Below are positions 29,208 to 37,857 of a DNA stretch of 37,860 nt, piece by piece. Numbering within the stretch: the stretch's first letter is position 1; every line of letters begins with the position of its first letter. Under the pieces are notes generated by a model. The model ran no database searches. It had not been told where the DNA came from and was given only the letters and a program-made list of their open reading frames with translations. This DNA is from an uncultured Adlercreutzia sp. GTDB taxonomy: Bacteria; Actinomycetota; Coriobacteriia; Coriobacteriales; Eggerthellaceae. The translations under genes and the position numbers were made by a program. The stretch spans positions 1-37,860 of the forward strand of contig CANEDU010000005.1 in the NCBI GenBank assembly GCA_947426355.1, read 5' to 3'.

Positions 29208-32065
29208 TAGAATCTCACATCCTCAGTAATGGGTTCGGCCATCATTTCCGCAGAGGGCAGGAAAGGCTCGAACTCTTCAGGGCTCACCCATACATTAGCC
29301 GGCTTTTCAGACTTCTCAATCTTCACCGTGAAGCCGCGGTTGGTGTAGGAGCCGTAGACCTCATTGAAGGGAGCGTCGTTCTTCGTGAGCACGTTGACGT
29401 TGCACTCGCGCCAGCCAGCCGTAGGATTGGGCTGCGACTCATCGAAGCACTCGGGATTCCAGAAGCGTTCCATCCACACGGTCCTGGGATTCACGCCCTC
29501 GGTCAGGTAGGCGCGGGCGTGCACCTCGCCGCGGCGGCTCGTGACCTTCACCCAGTCCATGTGCTCGATGCCAAGCTCGGCCGCGCTCGCCGGGTTGATG
29601 CGGATCTCGGCCGTCGGGAACAGCTCGCGGCTAAACGCAGCGTGACGCATGGTGCCGTGATGGAAGTAGGGCACGCGACCGGAGGTGAGCACGAACGGGT
29701 ACTCGGAATCGGAAAGCGGGCTTTCGGCCGGCTCGATATACGTGCAGATGGGACTGTAGTCCTCGCAAGCCTCTTGCGGCTCGGGATAGCAGAACGGATA
29801 GCCTGTACGTGCGAGCTTAAGCAAGATTTGGCAATAGACCTCAATCTTACGAGACTCAGTACCGAAGCCGGCAGGCAGACCATCGTCAACCACCGTCTCG
29901 TGCTGGTTGTAGCCGAAGTATTCGTCTTCAGGAATGGTAAAGGGAATGTATTTGTCAGTGTTGTTGACAAGGTCATCCCAGCTTTCGGCCCCCACGTTAG
30001 CTGCCTGAGCGGCCTTAACCTCTTCCTCGGTCGCCTGGCCCATGAAGCCCGGCTTGAGGCCCGGAAGCTCTCCGCCCATAAGTTCGGCGCACTTGGCCAC
30101 GACACGGCCCGCAGGAATGCTGTGCGAAACCGTTTCCCCGATATGCGTGCACTCGTTCATGAGCCACGTAGTGTTCAGCTGCGTGCCCTTGGCCATGGGC
30201 TCCTCCAGCCACTCGCGCAGCGGGAAGACCAAGTCGCACGCCTCGATGTGGAACGAGGTGAGGTGCGGGTACTGGCCGATGATGTAATCGATTTCAGGGA
30301 ACACGTCGTACCAGGACTTCGCGTTGCCGAGCATGGCCAGCTTGTTGCCGGACATGTCGAACCATACGCGCGGCTTGTAGGGCTCGCCGGTGGCGATAGC
30401 GTTGCGCACCGTGGGGATGTGCGAATGGCACCAGGCGTAGAGGCCCTTGTGGTCCTTCATACCCAAGCGGTCGATGAGCAGCTGGTTCGCGAGCTTTTGC
30501 TGAGACACATCGGCTTTGCCCACTGGGGTCTCTTCGCCGCGCGCCCACGCCTCGTTCTCCGCATCGGAAAGACCGACGACAGCGCCGATACCATACATGG
30601 GAGAGAACATGCCCGCAAAACCATTGTTGAAGGTGACCGGACGAGTCGTCGGCTGGTTGCCCTTGCCATACTGAGTCATAGTGCAGCCAGGTTTATTGAT
30701 GTACCCCATGATGGAATCAAGGCCCATGCAACCGAGCGGCACTTGGGAGGCGGACTCCATCATGTCGGAGGCCACGCCGTTAACGATACCAGCCACACCG
30801 GCCTCGGCATAAAGTTTTACTGCCTCTTCAATCTTCTCGGGCTTCACCCAGCACATTTCGCCCGCATGCTCAAACGTCCAAGGCTCGGCCTCTTCCTTGT
30901 AGATCTGGCCGGCCGTCTTGTAGGTCTTGCCATTGAAGTCGCCGGTCCAGAAGATCTCGGGATCCACGGCGCTGTCGGCGGGAGTCGAGTACTCGAAGGG
31001 CGCCACGGCGCCCGTCTTCAAATCGAAGCACACGTAGGCCGGGGTGTTCTCGGGGGTCGTCTGCTGGAAGTCCGGGAACAGATCGGCGGCCTTCACCGGC
31101 AGCTTCGTGTCCGGATCGATGAGGAAGGGCAGGTTCGTCCAGTACTTCGTGAACTCCTCGTCGTAGAGCTTGTTCTCGAAGATGTAGCGATACCAGGACA
31201 AAATGATGCCCGTGTCGGTGCCGGGGCGCACGGGCAGCCACACGTCGGCCTTCACGGCGTCGGGCGAGAAGTTCGGGTCCACGACGACCGTCTTCACGCC
31301 GGCAGCGCGCAGCTCGGCCATGGCACGACCGGACATAGCCGTCTGGCTGACTGAAGGCTGGGCTCCCCACAATACAACCATTTCGGTCTTATTGGCGTCG
31401 CCCACGCGGAAAATCTCCCGAACAGCGCTATCGGCCACGGACTGATCGTTGCCTCCGTAGAAAAGCTTGGACAGGGACCAACGCGGCAGATAGCACTGGG
31501 CACATCCGGGCTCGAACACCGTGGGGGAACCGAAGGCCATGGGAAGCGTCATGGCCTCCATGAACGAATAGGACCCACCGCCGCCCACAGAGCAGAAGAA
31601 CGAATAGGGGCCGTACTTCTCTATTGCGTCTTTGATGTGGGTCGCAGCCTCGGTGACAGCCTCGTCCCAGGAGATGACCTCCCACTTGTTCTCGCCGCGC
31701 TCGCCGGCCCGGCGCAGCGGGTGCAGGATGCGGCGGGGGCTGTACATGGTGTGCAGCTGGTTCAGGCCCTTGATGCACATGGAGCCACGGCTCATGGGCG
31801 CATCGGGGTCGCCTTCCAGCTTCACCACAACGCCGTCCTTAAGATAGGCGATAGCCGGGCACATCTGAATGCAGCCATGGCACATGGTCTTCATTTTTGT
31901 AAGACCCTCAGTGCTTGAATGTCCGCCTTCGCCGGTGCCGGCAAGCTCCTCTTCCGGCGCGCTCTCCTGCATGCAGCCGGCCATCGAGGCACCGATGGTC
32001 GCGGCGGCGCCAGCAAGCGCTGACGCTTTGACAAACGACCTGCGCGTCAAAGTTGATTTCGACAT
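29207..32065 (-). CDS. Tat-exported molybdopterin oxidoreductase, DMSO-reductase family
   Basis: A 952-residue catalytic subunit. The Tat signal is TRRSFVK (7-13) with a hydrophobic stretch ending MAGC (Cys31), which may also be a lipidation site. The N-terminal [4Fe-4S] cluster is Cys62/65/69/97 (MCHGCIQMCP ... GSMCIKG). The later domains are those of bis-MGD enzymes (WGAQPSVSQTAMSGRAM; YPFVLTSGRVPYFHHGT). The metal-ligand region is near FGSPTVFEPGCAQC, where Cys188 or Cys191 might coordinate molybdenum. The substrate cannot be read from the sequence: relatives reduce S- or N-oxides, polysulphide, or dehydroxylate catechols. Operon partners show it is used as a quinol-linked terminal reductase. 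Confidence 0.92.
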   Translation of the reverse strand: MSKSTLTRRSFVKASALAGAAATIGASMAGCMQESAPEEELAGTGEGGHSSTEGLTKMKTMCHGCIQMCPAIAYLKDGVVVKLEGDPDAPMSRGSMCIKGLNQLHTMYSPRRILHPLRRAGERGENKWEVISWDEAVTEAATHIKDAIEKYGPYSFFCSVGGGGSYSFMEAMTLPMAFGSPTVFEPGCAQCYLPRWSLSKLFYGGNDQSVADSAVREIFRVGDANKTEMVVLWGAQPSVSQTAMSGRAMAELRAAGVKTVVVDPNFSPDAVKADVWLPVRPGTDTGIILSWYRYIFENKLYDEEFTKYWTNLPFLIDPDTKLPVKAADLFPDFQQTTPENTPAYVCFDLKTGAVAPFEYSTPADSAVDPEIFWTGDFNGKTYKTAGQIYKEEAEPWTFEHAGEMCWVKPEKIEEAVKLYAEAGVAGIVNGVASDMMESASQVPLGCMGLDSIMGYINKPGCTMTQYGKGNQPTTRPVTFNNGFAGMFSPMYGIGAVVGLSDAENEAWARGEETPVGKADVSQQKLANQLLIDRLGMKDHKGLYAWCHSHIPTVRNAIATGEPYKPRVWFDMSGNKLAMLGNAKSWYDVFPEIDYIIGQYPHLTSFHIEACDLVFPLREWLEEPMAKGTQLNTTWLMNECTHIGETVSHSIPAGRVVAKCAELMGGELPGLKPGFMGQATEEEVKAAQAANVGAESWDDLVNNTDKYIPFTIPEDEYFGYNQHETVVDDGLPAGFGTESRKIEVYCQILLKLARTGYPFCYPEPQEACEDYSPICTYIEPAESPLSDSEYPFVLTSGRVPYFHHGTMRHAAFSRELFPTAEIRINPASAAELGIEHMDWVKVTSRRGEVHARAYLTEGVNPRTVWMERFWNPECFDESQPNPTAGWRECNVNVLTKNDAPFNEVYGSYTNRGFTVKIEKSEKPANVWVSPEEFEPFLPSAEMMAEPITEDVRF

Positions 32066-32092
32066 ATTCGCTCCTCTCCTCCTTGCTTTCCT

Positions 32093-32857
32093 CTAGTTGC
32101 TTTCTTTCATTTCCTCGAGAAAGTCGGCACCTGCCTCGGACAGACGCCAGCCATCTCTCCAAACCAGAGCGCCGGCGCGCTCGAGCTTGTCCACGAAAAC
32201 GCTCGGCTGCATCGTTTCCCTTCGGCCGTCGATAACGGTTTCCAGTGTTGGACGCCCAGCGAGCAAGTTGGTAATTTCTTGATAGGTGCGAGGGGCTTCG
32301 CCCACGAACTCAAGGAGCTCGCAGTAATCCTGCGTTCTCTCAGGCGCCAGGCTCAGCGCCTGCACAAGCCGAGACCGCGGACTGTAAGCCTCCACAAACG
32401 CGACGCCGACATCGGTGGTCTGGTAACCAACGGAGAAAATCAAGTCGTCAATCTCGTCCTCGGACAGACCGTCGAGACTCTCAGGCGTTATCACATTGCC
32501 GCCCTCGTCTCTCTCGACGCTTTGAAGGCCTCCCGCCTGCTTTAGGACGGTCAACATATGGAACGGATTCTGCGTAGCGGAACGAAACTGGGGCAATTCG
32601 GCTATGAACCTTTCGGCCTCAGCGAGCTGTCGCTCCGTTCTGCAGAAGCAAAGCGTCTCGTAAAGCACATCCCGATTGAGCGGATGGCGAACCACCGCAG
32701 TGCCAAGCATGTCCACCTTTTCTTCGAAGGACAGCTCCGACCGCTCGGGGCCCTCATCGGCCTCATAAGCAACGTCACAGCAGGCGGCCTCGGCAAGCGT
32801 TCCCTCTTCGCCTTCCCGCTCGGAAGAATCGGCACTCATCCATTCCTCTTGCGCCAT
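32093..32857 (-). CDS. Uncharacterised acidic protein with a winged-helix-like C-terminus, first gene of the molybdoenzyme operon
   Basis: A 254-residue soluble protein that I do not recognise. Residues 1-45 are acidic and probably disordered. Residues 46-165 are helical (LSFEEKVDMLGTAVVRHPLN, RTERQLAEAERFIAELPQF). Residues ~170-250 look like a winged helix (APRTYQEITNLLAGRP, then FVDKLERAGALVWRDGWRLS). No membrane helix or metal motif is visible. Being first, 27 bp before the catalytic gene, it may be a cofactor-insertion helper, a second chaperone or a regulator. A second ATG at 32839 has an AGAGGA site and is a real alternative start. Confidence 0.6.
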   Translation of the reverse strand: MAQEEWMSADSSEREGEEGTLAEAACCDVAYEADEGPERSELSFEEKVDMLGTAVVRHPLNRDVLYETLCFCRTERQLAEAERFIAELPQFRSATQNPFHMLTVLKQAGGLQSVERDEGGNVITPESLDGLSEDEIDDLIFSVGYQTTDVGVAFVEAYSPRSRLVQALSLAPERTQDYCELLEFVGEAPRTYQEITNLLAGRPTLETVIDGRRETMQPSVFVDKLERAGALVWRDGWRLSEAGADFLEEMKESN

Positions 32858-32998
32858 GCGCGTTCACATTCCTCCCGCTTAGTCCGTTCCAGAAGCAGAA
32901 CGGCGTCTCTTGCATTCGCTGAGAGGACTATAGGAGCAAGAGGGTTTAAGCGGCCAGCGGCAAAATGAGGGAATCGCAGGTAAAACGCTTAGAACTAG

Positions 32999-33015
32999 TG
33001 GCGCATTTTGCGCCA
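32999..33015. promoter_or_regulatory. Inverted repeat upstream of the molybdoenzyme operon
   Basis: TGGCGCA and TGCGCCA with a 3-base TTT spacer, a perfect 7-bp-arm repeat ~140 bp before the operon's first gene. It could be the binding site of the LuxR-type regulator or simply a hairpin after the ECF operon. A -10-like TATAGT lies between it and the gene (32927-32932, minus strand), without a clear -35. Confidence 0.35.
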
Positions 33016-33073
33016 ATTGTCGAAAAATGCTTGAACCGATTTGCCTGCGCGGACCTGTACGCAAAAAGTTGGA

Positions 33074-33088
33074 GGGGTCTTTGGCCCC
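33074..33088 (-). terminator. Intrinsic terminator after the ECF operon
   Basis: On the minus strand GGGGCCAAAGACCCC forms a short hairpin, followed by TCCAACTTTTTGC. It lies ~22 bp after the ecfS stop. Confidence 0.6.
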
Positions 33089-33109
33089 ACACAGCCAGCC
33101 ACAAAAAGG

Positions 33110-33889
33110 TCAACGTCTGCGGTCGAGCAGGCCGTATTTCACGCGAAGGCGATTCAGCTGGTCGAGCAACGGATTGGCTACGAGCAGCAACGTTGCGGCC
33201 ACCGCTGCGCCATGGGCCGCGTTCACGGGAAGGCCGGCAAGGTAGACGGCGGCGGCCAGCTCTAAGGTGGGCGCCGTGGAAAGATAGAAGAACGTGGATG
33301 TGTCGAGAAGGGGGCCCGCAAGACCCACGATGAGAACGAAGCCCGTGCCCGCCAAGGCAATGCGACGGGGCCAGGTGAGGTTCGCCCGCGGAAAGACGCG
33401 AGCGTCGGCAAGAAGCCCGGCAACGAGACCCACCAGGCCGAAGGCGAGCATCTGCCATGGCGTCCACGGGCCCTGGCCGAAGATGAAGTTGCTGGCCAAG
33501 GCCGCGGTGGAACCGACGAGGAACCCAACTTGGGGGCCGGCGGCTAGGCCGGCAATCATAATGATGGCGGCCATGGGCTTGAAATGCGGCACCCAGACAA
33601 ACGCCGCGCGGGCCACCACGGCAAGAGCCGCGAGCACGGCCACCACGGCAATTTCGCGCGCCTGAGGGCGGCGGCCTTCGAACGATACGAAGAAGGGCAC
33701 GAGCGCATACAGCACGATGAGCGTGCCCGAGAGGTAGTAGCCGTTGCCGGGAACCTCCATGCCGAGCGCGACGGTCAGCGGCGTGAGCACCAGGGCACCT
33801 AGCACCGTAGCCAGCGTCTTCGCTCGTCCGGGGCGCCCTTTCGGCTCCGGCGCGCCCCCCAAGTCGGGGCCAAAGGTCAGCTCAGGCAT
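33110..33889 (-). CDS. ECF transporter substrate-binding (S) component
   Basis: A 259-residue membrane protein with about six helices after a short Pro/Gly-rich N-terminus. Typical S-component segments are EIAVVAVLAALAVVARAAFV (domain start), AAIIMIAGLAAGPQVGFLVG and FGQGPWTPWQMLAFGLVGLV. The G-x-G-P-W-x-P-W-Q-M motif occurs in S proteins often proposed to carry cobalamin or related large vitamins; this specificity is inference. It overlaps the ATPase gene by 13 bp and ends the operon. A damaged copy of its last 24 codons lies at 25340-25410. Confidence 0.85.
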   Translation of the reverse strand: MPELTFGPDLGGAPEPKGRPGRAKTLATVLGALVLTPLTVALGMEVPGNGYYLSGTLIVLYALVPFFVSFEGRRPQAREIAVVAVLAALAVVARAAFVWVPHFKPMAAIIMIAGLAAGPQVGFLVGSTAALASNFIFGQGPWTPWQMLAFGLVGLVAGLLADARVFPRANLTWPRRIALAGTGFVLIVGLAGPLLDTSTFFYLSTAPTLELAAAVYLAGLPVNAAHGAAVAATLLLVANPLLDQLNRLRVKYGLLDRRR

Positions 33890-35643
33890 AGGCTCACCAC
33901 GTCTTCGGCTGTGATGGCGTTGTCGAACAGGCCGCGGCTCATGCGGCTGGCGGCGGTGGTGTAGAAGCTGTTGGAGGCGAAGAAGGGCCGAGGGTCATCG
34001 GTGGCCACGATGCCGCCGTCGAAGAAAAGCGCGCACGCATCGGCGTAGCTCGCGCAGAACTCCACATCGTGGGACACCATGAGCACCGTCGCGCCGCGGG
34101 CCGCGAGCTGGCGAAGGATGGACGCCAGCCGCTCTTTGAACGCGGCATCAAGCCCCTTGGTGGGCTCGTCGAGCAAGAGCAGGCGCGGCTTTGAGAGCAG
34201 CACTTTGGCCAGCGCCGCCCGCTGCAGCTCGCCGCCGGACAAGTCGAAGGGATGGGCATTAAGCAGCGGCTCTATTTCGGCGGCCGTCACCACCTCGGCA
34301 AGGGCGGCCGCGCGCTGATCGGCGGAAAGGCCCCGATGCGCGAGCATCTCTTCCAAATCGTCCCGCACCGTTTTTTTCGCCATGAGGCTTTGGGGGTCCT
34401 GGGGCAGCAGCGCCACGCCGCCGTGGAACAGGTCGGTTCGCTTCCAATCTCTCAAACGGTGCCCGAGCACCGTGATTTTGCCGCGATAGGAGCGCGCAAT
34501 ACCGCAGAGGGCCCGCAGCATCGTGGACTTCCCCGTGCCGTTTCCTCCGACCACGGCGAACAGCGACCCTTCGGGAACCGCCAGCGTCGTGCCCTTCAGC
34601 ACGTCGGCGCCATCGCGCTCGTAGCGCAGCCATACGTCTTCAAGCTCGACGGCCATCGGCGCGGGCGGGGCATCGGCCGCGCCATCGTCGGGCAGGGCGC
34701 GCCGCGTCGGCGGGTGGGCGGCAACCTCCGCGGCCAGCCACGCGCGCCCCTCGCGCACCGTGAGGGGAAGGCGACCGACCGCCGCGGGGGTTTCTGACGC
34801 GAAGGCGTCGGCTTGCCCGTTGCCCTTTGGTGACGCCGAAGCGGTGGCCTGACTTGCCGAAGCTGCGGCCCTCGACCCTTCCACGGTAGCGCAAACGCGA
34901 ACCGGAACGGGCAGCGCCGCCTTTATCGGGCTCTCCGAACGAAACAGCTCCTCTGCCACAACCCGCGGCGCCCCATCGATAACGATGCGCCCCGCATCCA
35001 TAACAACCACGCGATCGGCCAGCGCATAAGCCTCTTCCAGGCGATGCTCGCTCATAATCACAGTGGTTCCCAGCTCGCGGTTGATCTTGTGCACCGCGGC
35101 CAGGAAATCACTCGCCGCAAGGGGGTCGAGCTGGGCGGTCGGCTCATCCAGCACAAGCACCTCGGGCCGCGCCACCATGACCGAAGCCAGGTTCAGCAGC
35201 TGCTTCTGACCGCCAGACAGCGTATCCACGCTTCGGTGGAACCAATGCTGAATGCCGAAGTAGCTGGCCATTTCCGCCACCCGCAAGCGCATGGTGCGCT
35301 GATCGCAGCCAAGGCTTTCCAGCACGAAGGCGAGCTCGTGCCACACGCTGTCGGTCACCAGCTGCGCATCGGGGTCCTGCATGACGAAGCCGACGCGGGC
35401 AACCTGCTCGCGAACAGGCACCTCTTCCAGCGGCTCCCCTTCGAAAAGAATCCTTCCCTCGCGAGCGCCATGGGGGGCAAGCGTCGGCTTGAAATGTCGC
35501 AGAAGCGTCGTCTTCCCGCAACCGCTCGGGCCGCACATCAAGACGAACTGGCCCGGCTCAACGGCGAGATCAACCCCGCACAATGCCGCCCGGGCCGCCC
35601 CCGGGTAGCGAAACGTCACATGCTCGAAAGCGAACAGCGCCAC
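33877..35643 (-). CDS. ECF transporter double ATPase (A and A' fused)
   Basis: A 588-residue protein carrying two complete ABC ATPases. The first has GPSGCGKTT, LSGGQKQL and VLVLDEPTAQLD; the second GGNGTGKST, LSGGELQRA and LLLLDEPTKGLD. They are joined by a ~90-residue low-complexity Ala/Ser/Pro linker. It powers vitamin uptake with the T and S partners. The start is GTG 35643, after GGGAGGGAGG, overlapping the T gene by 28 bp; a longer frame up to 35700 has no ribosome site and lacks similarity. Confidence 0.9.
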   Translation of the reverse strand: MALFAFEHVTFRYPGAARAALCGVDLAVEPGQFVLMCGPSGCGKTTLLRHFKPTLAPHGAREGRILFEGEPLEEVPVREQVARVGFVMQDPDAQLVTDSVWHELAFVLESLGCDQRTMRLRVAEMASYFGIQHWFHRSVDTLSGGQKQLLNLASVMVARPEVLVLDEPTAQLDPLAASDFLAAVHKINRELGTTVIMSEHRLEEAYALADRVVVMDAGRIVIDGAPRVVAEELFRSESPIKAALPVPVRVCATVEGSRAAASASQATASASPKGNGQADAFASETPAAVGRLPLTVREGRAWLAAEVAAHPPTRRALPDDGAADAPPAPMAVELEDVWLRYERDGADVLKGTTLAVPEGSLFAVVGGNGTGKSTMLRALCGIARSYRGKITVLGHRLRDWKRTDLFHGGVALLPQDPQSLMAKKTVRDDLEEMLAHRGLSADQRAAALAEVVTAAEIEPLLNAHPFDLSGGELQRAALAKVLLSKPRLLLLDEPTKGLDAAFKERLASILRQLAARGATVLMVSHDVEFCASYADACALFFDGGIVATDDPRPFFASNSFYTTAASRMSRGLFDNAITAEDVVSLCLS

Positions 35644-36527
35644 GCGAGCCTCCCTCCCAGGTTGATGGCGGTGGGCAACAGCAGAAACGCGCCGTAGCAA
35701 AACGCGCCGACGAGCACGTCAGCGCCCACCGGCGGCACAACGATGGCGGGGAAATACCGCACCGCCGTATCGCCCAGAACGAGCGCGACAACCGCGGCAG
35801 TAAGCAGCCCGGCCATCACCATAAGCACCACGCTGTCACGCCGCTCCCAGCGAAAGAGCGCAAAGTGCGTGCGGCCAGGCAGCCCATAGCCCCGCGCAAC
35901 CATGGAATCGGCGGTGACAATGGCGCCTTCCAACGCATCGGCGGAAAGCGCCGAGAGCACCGTTCCCGCCGAGCGCACCCGCGCCGCCAACGTGGCGCCC
36001 TCGGAAGGGCCCTGGCCGATACCGGCGCGGGCCATTGCGAGCTTCTCGATTCGCCGGCGATAGGTGGGCACAAGCCGCAGCACCATCACAAGCACTGTCG
36101 ACAGGCCGGGCAAAGCGCGGGCGAACAAAAACGTGAACGCATCGGAGGTCATGACCAGGTGATAACTCGCAAACCACAGCATCATGGCGGCAAGCATAAG
36201 TCCCGTCGAAGCGCCCAAGGCCAGCGCCTCCAGCGTATAGGGGCGCCCTGCCCACCAGCGGAAGAGCACGGTTTCTCCCTGGGCATTGAACAGGGGACTC
36301 ACAAGAGCGACCACGGCCAAAAGCACTGCAAGACCGCCGACAAACCGCCAAGCGGCGCGACCGCGAAACGAGACATAGCACAGAGCCGCCAGGCAGAAAG
36401 CCTCAATCTGCAACAGCGGGTGAGCGAGCACCATGCAGAGCAAAAGGACCCCCGCAAAGAACGCGAACGACACCGCCGGATGCAGCGACGCAAAAGCGCA
36501 GCGACCTTGAGCGGGCAAAACGGACAT
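35616..36527 (-). CDS. ECF transporter transmembrane (T) component
   Basis: A 303-residue CbiQ/EcfT-type membrane protein: N-terminal helices (~18-80), then coupling helices with a visible Ala-Arg-Gly motif (SMVARGYGLPGRTHF) that contacts the ATPase. It links the double ATPase to the S component. ATG 36527 follows AGAGG and lies 8 bp after the stop of the methyltransferase-like gene; the frame stays open further upstream, but inside that gene. Confidence 0.88.
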   Translation of the reverse strand: MSVLPAQGRCAFASLHPAVSFAFFAGVLLLCMVLAHPLLQIEAFCLAALCYVSFRGRAAWRFVGGLAVLLAVVALVSPLFNAQGETVLFRWWAGRPYTLEALALGASTGLMLAAMMLWFASYHLVMTSDAFTFLFARALPGLSTVLVMVLRLVPTYRRRIEKLAMARAGIGQGPSEGATLAARVRSAGTVLSALSADALEGAIVTADSMVARGYGLPGRTHFALFRWERRDSVVLMVMAGLLTAAVVALVLGDTAVRYFPAIVVPPVGADVLVGAFCYGAFLLLPTAINLGGRLAWRCSLSSM

Positions 36528-36535
36528 CGAGCCTC

Positions 36536-37444
36536 TTAGAGCTCGGAAGCGACGTCGAGCCCCGCAACAGCGGCGGCCAGAACACCGGTGTAGGCCGGGG
36601 TCGCCTGGCCAGCGGCGCGCAGGAACTGAACGCCGGCGGCCCGCAGCTCTAACGCGGCGGCCATCATGGTATCGGGGCTGTAGTAGGGGTTCTCCTCGGT
36701 CGGACCCTGCTGCTTGGCGTCGCGCTCGAACACCTGCAGCGTAGCCATGAGGCACAGATCGGCTCCTTGGAACGCCAGCACATCGCGAGCCTGCTCGGCC
36801 AAAACACGGGCCGACCCCGGCGCCGCCAGCGTAGAGAATCCCGCCACGGCCGCACCGTATTCCGCCATCACTTCCACCGCCTCGCGCCAGGTGCCAACGC
36901 CATCGGCGAGCATGCCATCGGCGCGCACCTCCACCGACGCAATCAGGGGAGCATCGCTCACTTTGCGCAGCCCCATGAGCGCGCACTTGAGATCGGCTGC
37001 CGTGGTGAACCCATTCAAGAAGAACGCGTCGAAGGTGCGCCCTTCGAAGAGCTTCGCGGCACGGGCGTACTGGTCGCGGTTCTCAACCAACGACGCCTTC
37101 GACTCGGGATCGAGCGGCAAGCCGCACGGGCCGATCTCTACCAGAACATGCTGGGGCTTGAACTCCGCCATCACCGCAAGGGCCGCCTCGGCAAGCACCT
37201 CGCCCTTGCCCTCGGCGCCGATGGCCGTAAGGCGCGCCGGCGTGAGGGCGGCCACAGGGGTAACGACGCATTGGGGGCCGGCCACTGCTTCCATGCGATA
37301 GACTTCCTCAATGGTTTCCGGCTCCACCAACAAAGCCAGGGCCTGGTCGCGCACCGACTCGATGCCCGCCCGGCGCAGCGCTTCCTCCACAGGAGACGAG
37401 ACGACGAGCATATCTTTGCCAAAGCGCAGCGCGAGATCAGCCAT
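36536..37444 (-). CDS. Homocysteine S-methyltransferase-like protein lacking the zinc cysteines
   Basis: A 302-residue protein with the barrel layout of the Hcy-binding methyltransferase domain (MmuM, BHMT, MetH N-terminus): VLVEIGPCGLPLD, APLIASVEVRADGML, WREAVEVMAEYGAAVAGFST, and a C-terminal GVQFLRAAGQATPAYTGVL. In active members the last two carry the zinc cysteines (GVNC and GGCCGTTP); here they read GFST and RAAGQATP, so all three are absent. It probably does not methylate homocysteine in the usual way; it may have a new substrate or be a binding or regulatory protein. It heads the ECF operon, 8 bp before ecfT. ATG 37444 follows AAAGGAA. Confidence 0.7.
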   Translation of the reverse strand: MADLALRFGKDMLVVSSPVEEALRRAGIESVRDQALALLVEPETIEEVYRMEAVAGPQCVVTPVAALTPARLTAIGAEGKGEVLAEAALAVMAEFKPQHVLVEIGPCGLPLDPESKASLVENRDQYARAAKLFEGRTFDAFFLNGFTTAADLKCALMGLRKVSDAPLIASVEVRADGMLADGVGTWREAVEVMAEYGAAVAGFSTLAAPGSARVLAEQARDVLAFQGADLCLMATLQVFERDAKQQGPTEENPYYSPDTMMAAALELRAAGVQFLRAAGQATPAYTGVLAAAVAGLDVASEL

Positions 37445-37690
37445 GGGAAGTTCCTTTCCGAGAATGTGTTGCCCTCCATGATACAAGATTGCCTGCGGCT
37501 TTCTGGGGCGGCACGACAATCGATTCGGGAACATCTTCAGAGGCCCTCCGAGGGCGAGCGGACTCCTCAGCGGGGTAAACGGCCAGGTCGCAGGCTTGAA
37601 GCACCCTCCACCGCCGAATTTGCACCGTTCTTCGCGGAAGGCCATGCACATAATGGCTACCAACTCAAGTCTTGACCTACAATTCGTATC

Positions 37691-37748
37691 AGCGATTTGG
37701 AAGTTCCCCTGCTTCCATCGCTCTGCTTCATACCCCTTGAAAGCAGAA
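37691..37748 (-). other. Structured leader before the ECF operon
   Basis: Two hairpins meet end to end: AGCGAT-GGAAG with CTTCC-ATCGCT (37691-37722, loop 8 bases) and TCTGCTT with AAGCAGA (37722-37748, loop ~13 bases). They lie 250-300 bp before the first gene of the operon. I tried to match cobalamin, SAM, T-box and TPP riboswitch cores and found none. The rest of 37445-37690 contains no gene I can support and a short palindrome TCAAGACTTGA (37668-37678). Confidence 0.4.
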
Positions 37749-37750
37749 TG

Positions 37751-37857
37751 CGGCACTTGATGCCGCTACCCCCTCCTCCGACGCGGTGTGGCACCCCGGC
37801 GCACCGCGTCACTGGGTTTCGTGGCGCGGCCGGGGTTCCACGCGCCGTGCGCACGGC
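37751..37857. repeat. Cluster of GC-rich hairpins at the window end
   Basis: GCGGCA/TGCCGC (37751-37767), GACGCGGTG/CACCGCGTC (37781-37811, perfect 9-bp arms), GGCGCG/CGCGCC (37824-37847) and the palindrome CCGTGCGCACGG (37846-37857). Several share the motif of a G/C-rich stem around CCCCGG. It may be a repetitive extragenic element or terminators of a gene to the right of the window. Confidence 0.45.

Noticed and set aside
29519-31354. 611-codon plus-strand frame
   Set aside because: Antisense to the molybdoenzyme catalytic subunit; no recognisable domain.
37657-37854. 65-codon minus-strand frame at the window end
   Set aside because: It runs through GC-rich hairpins, with no ribosome site or recognisable features.
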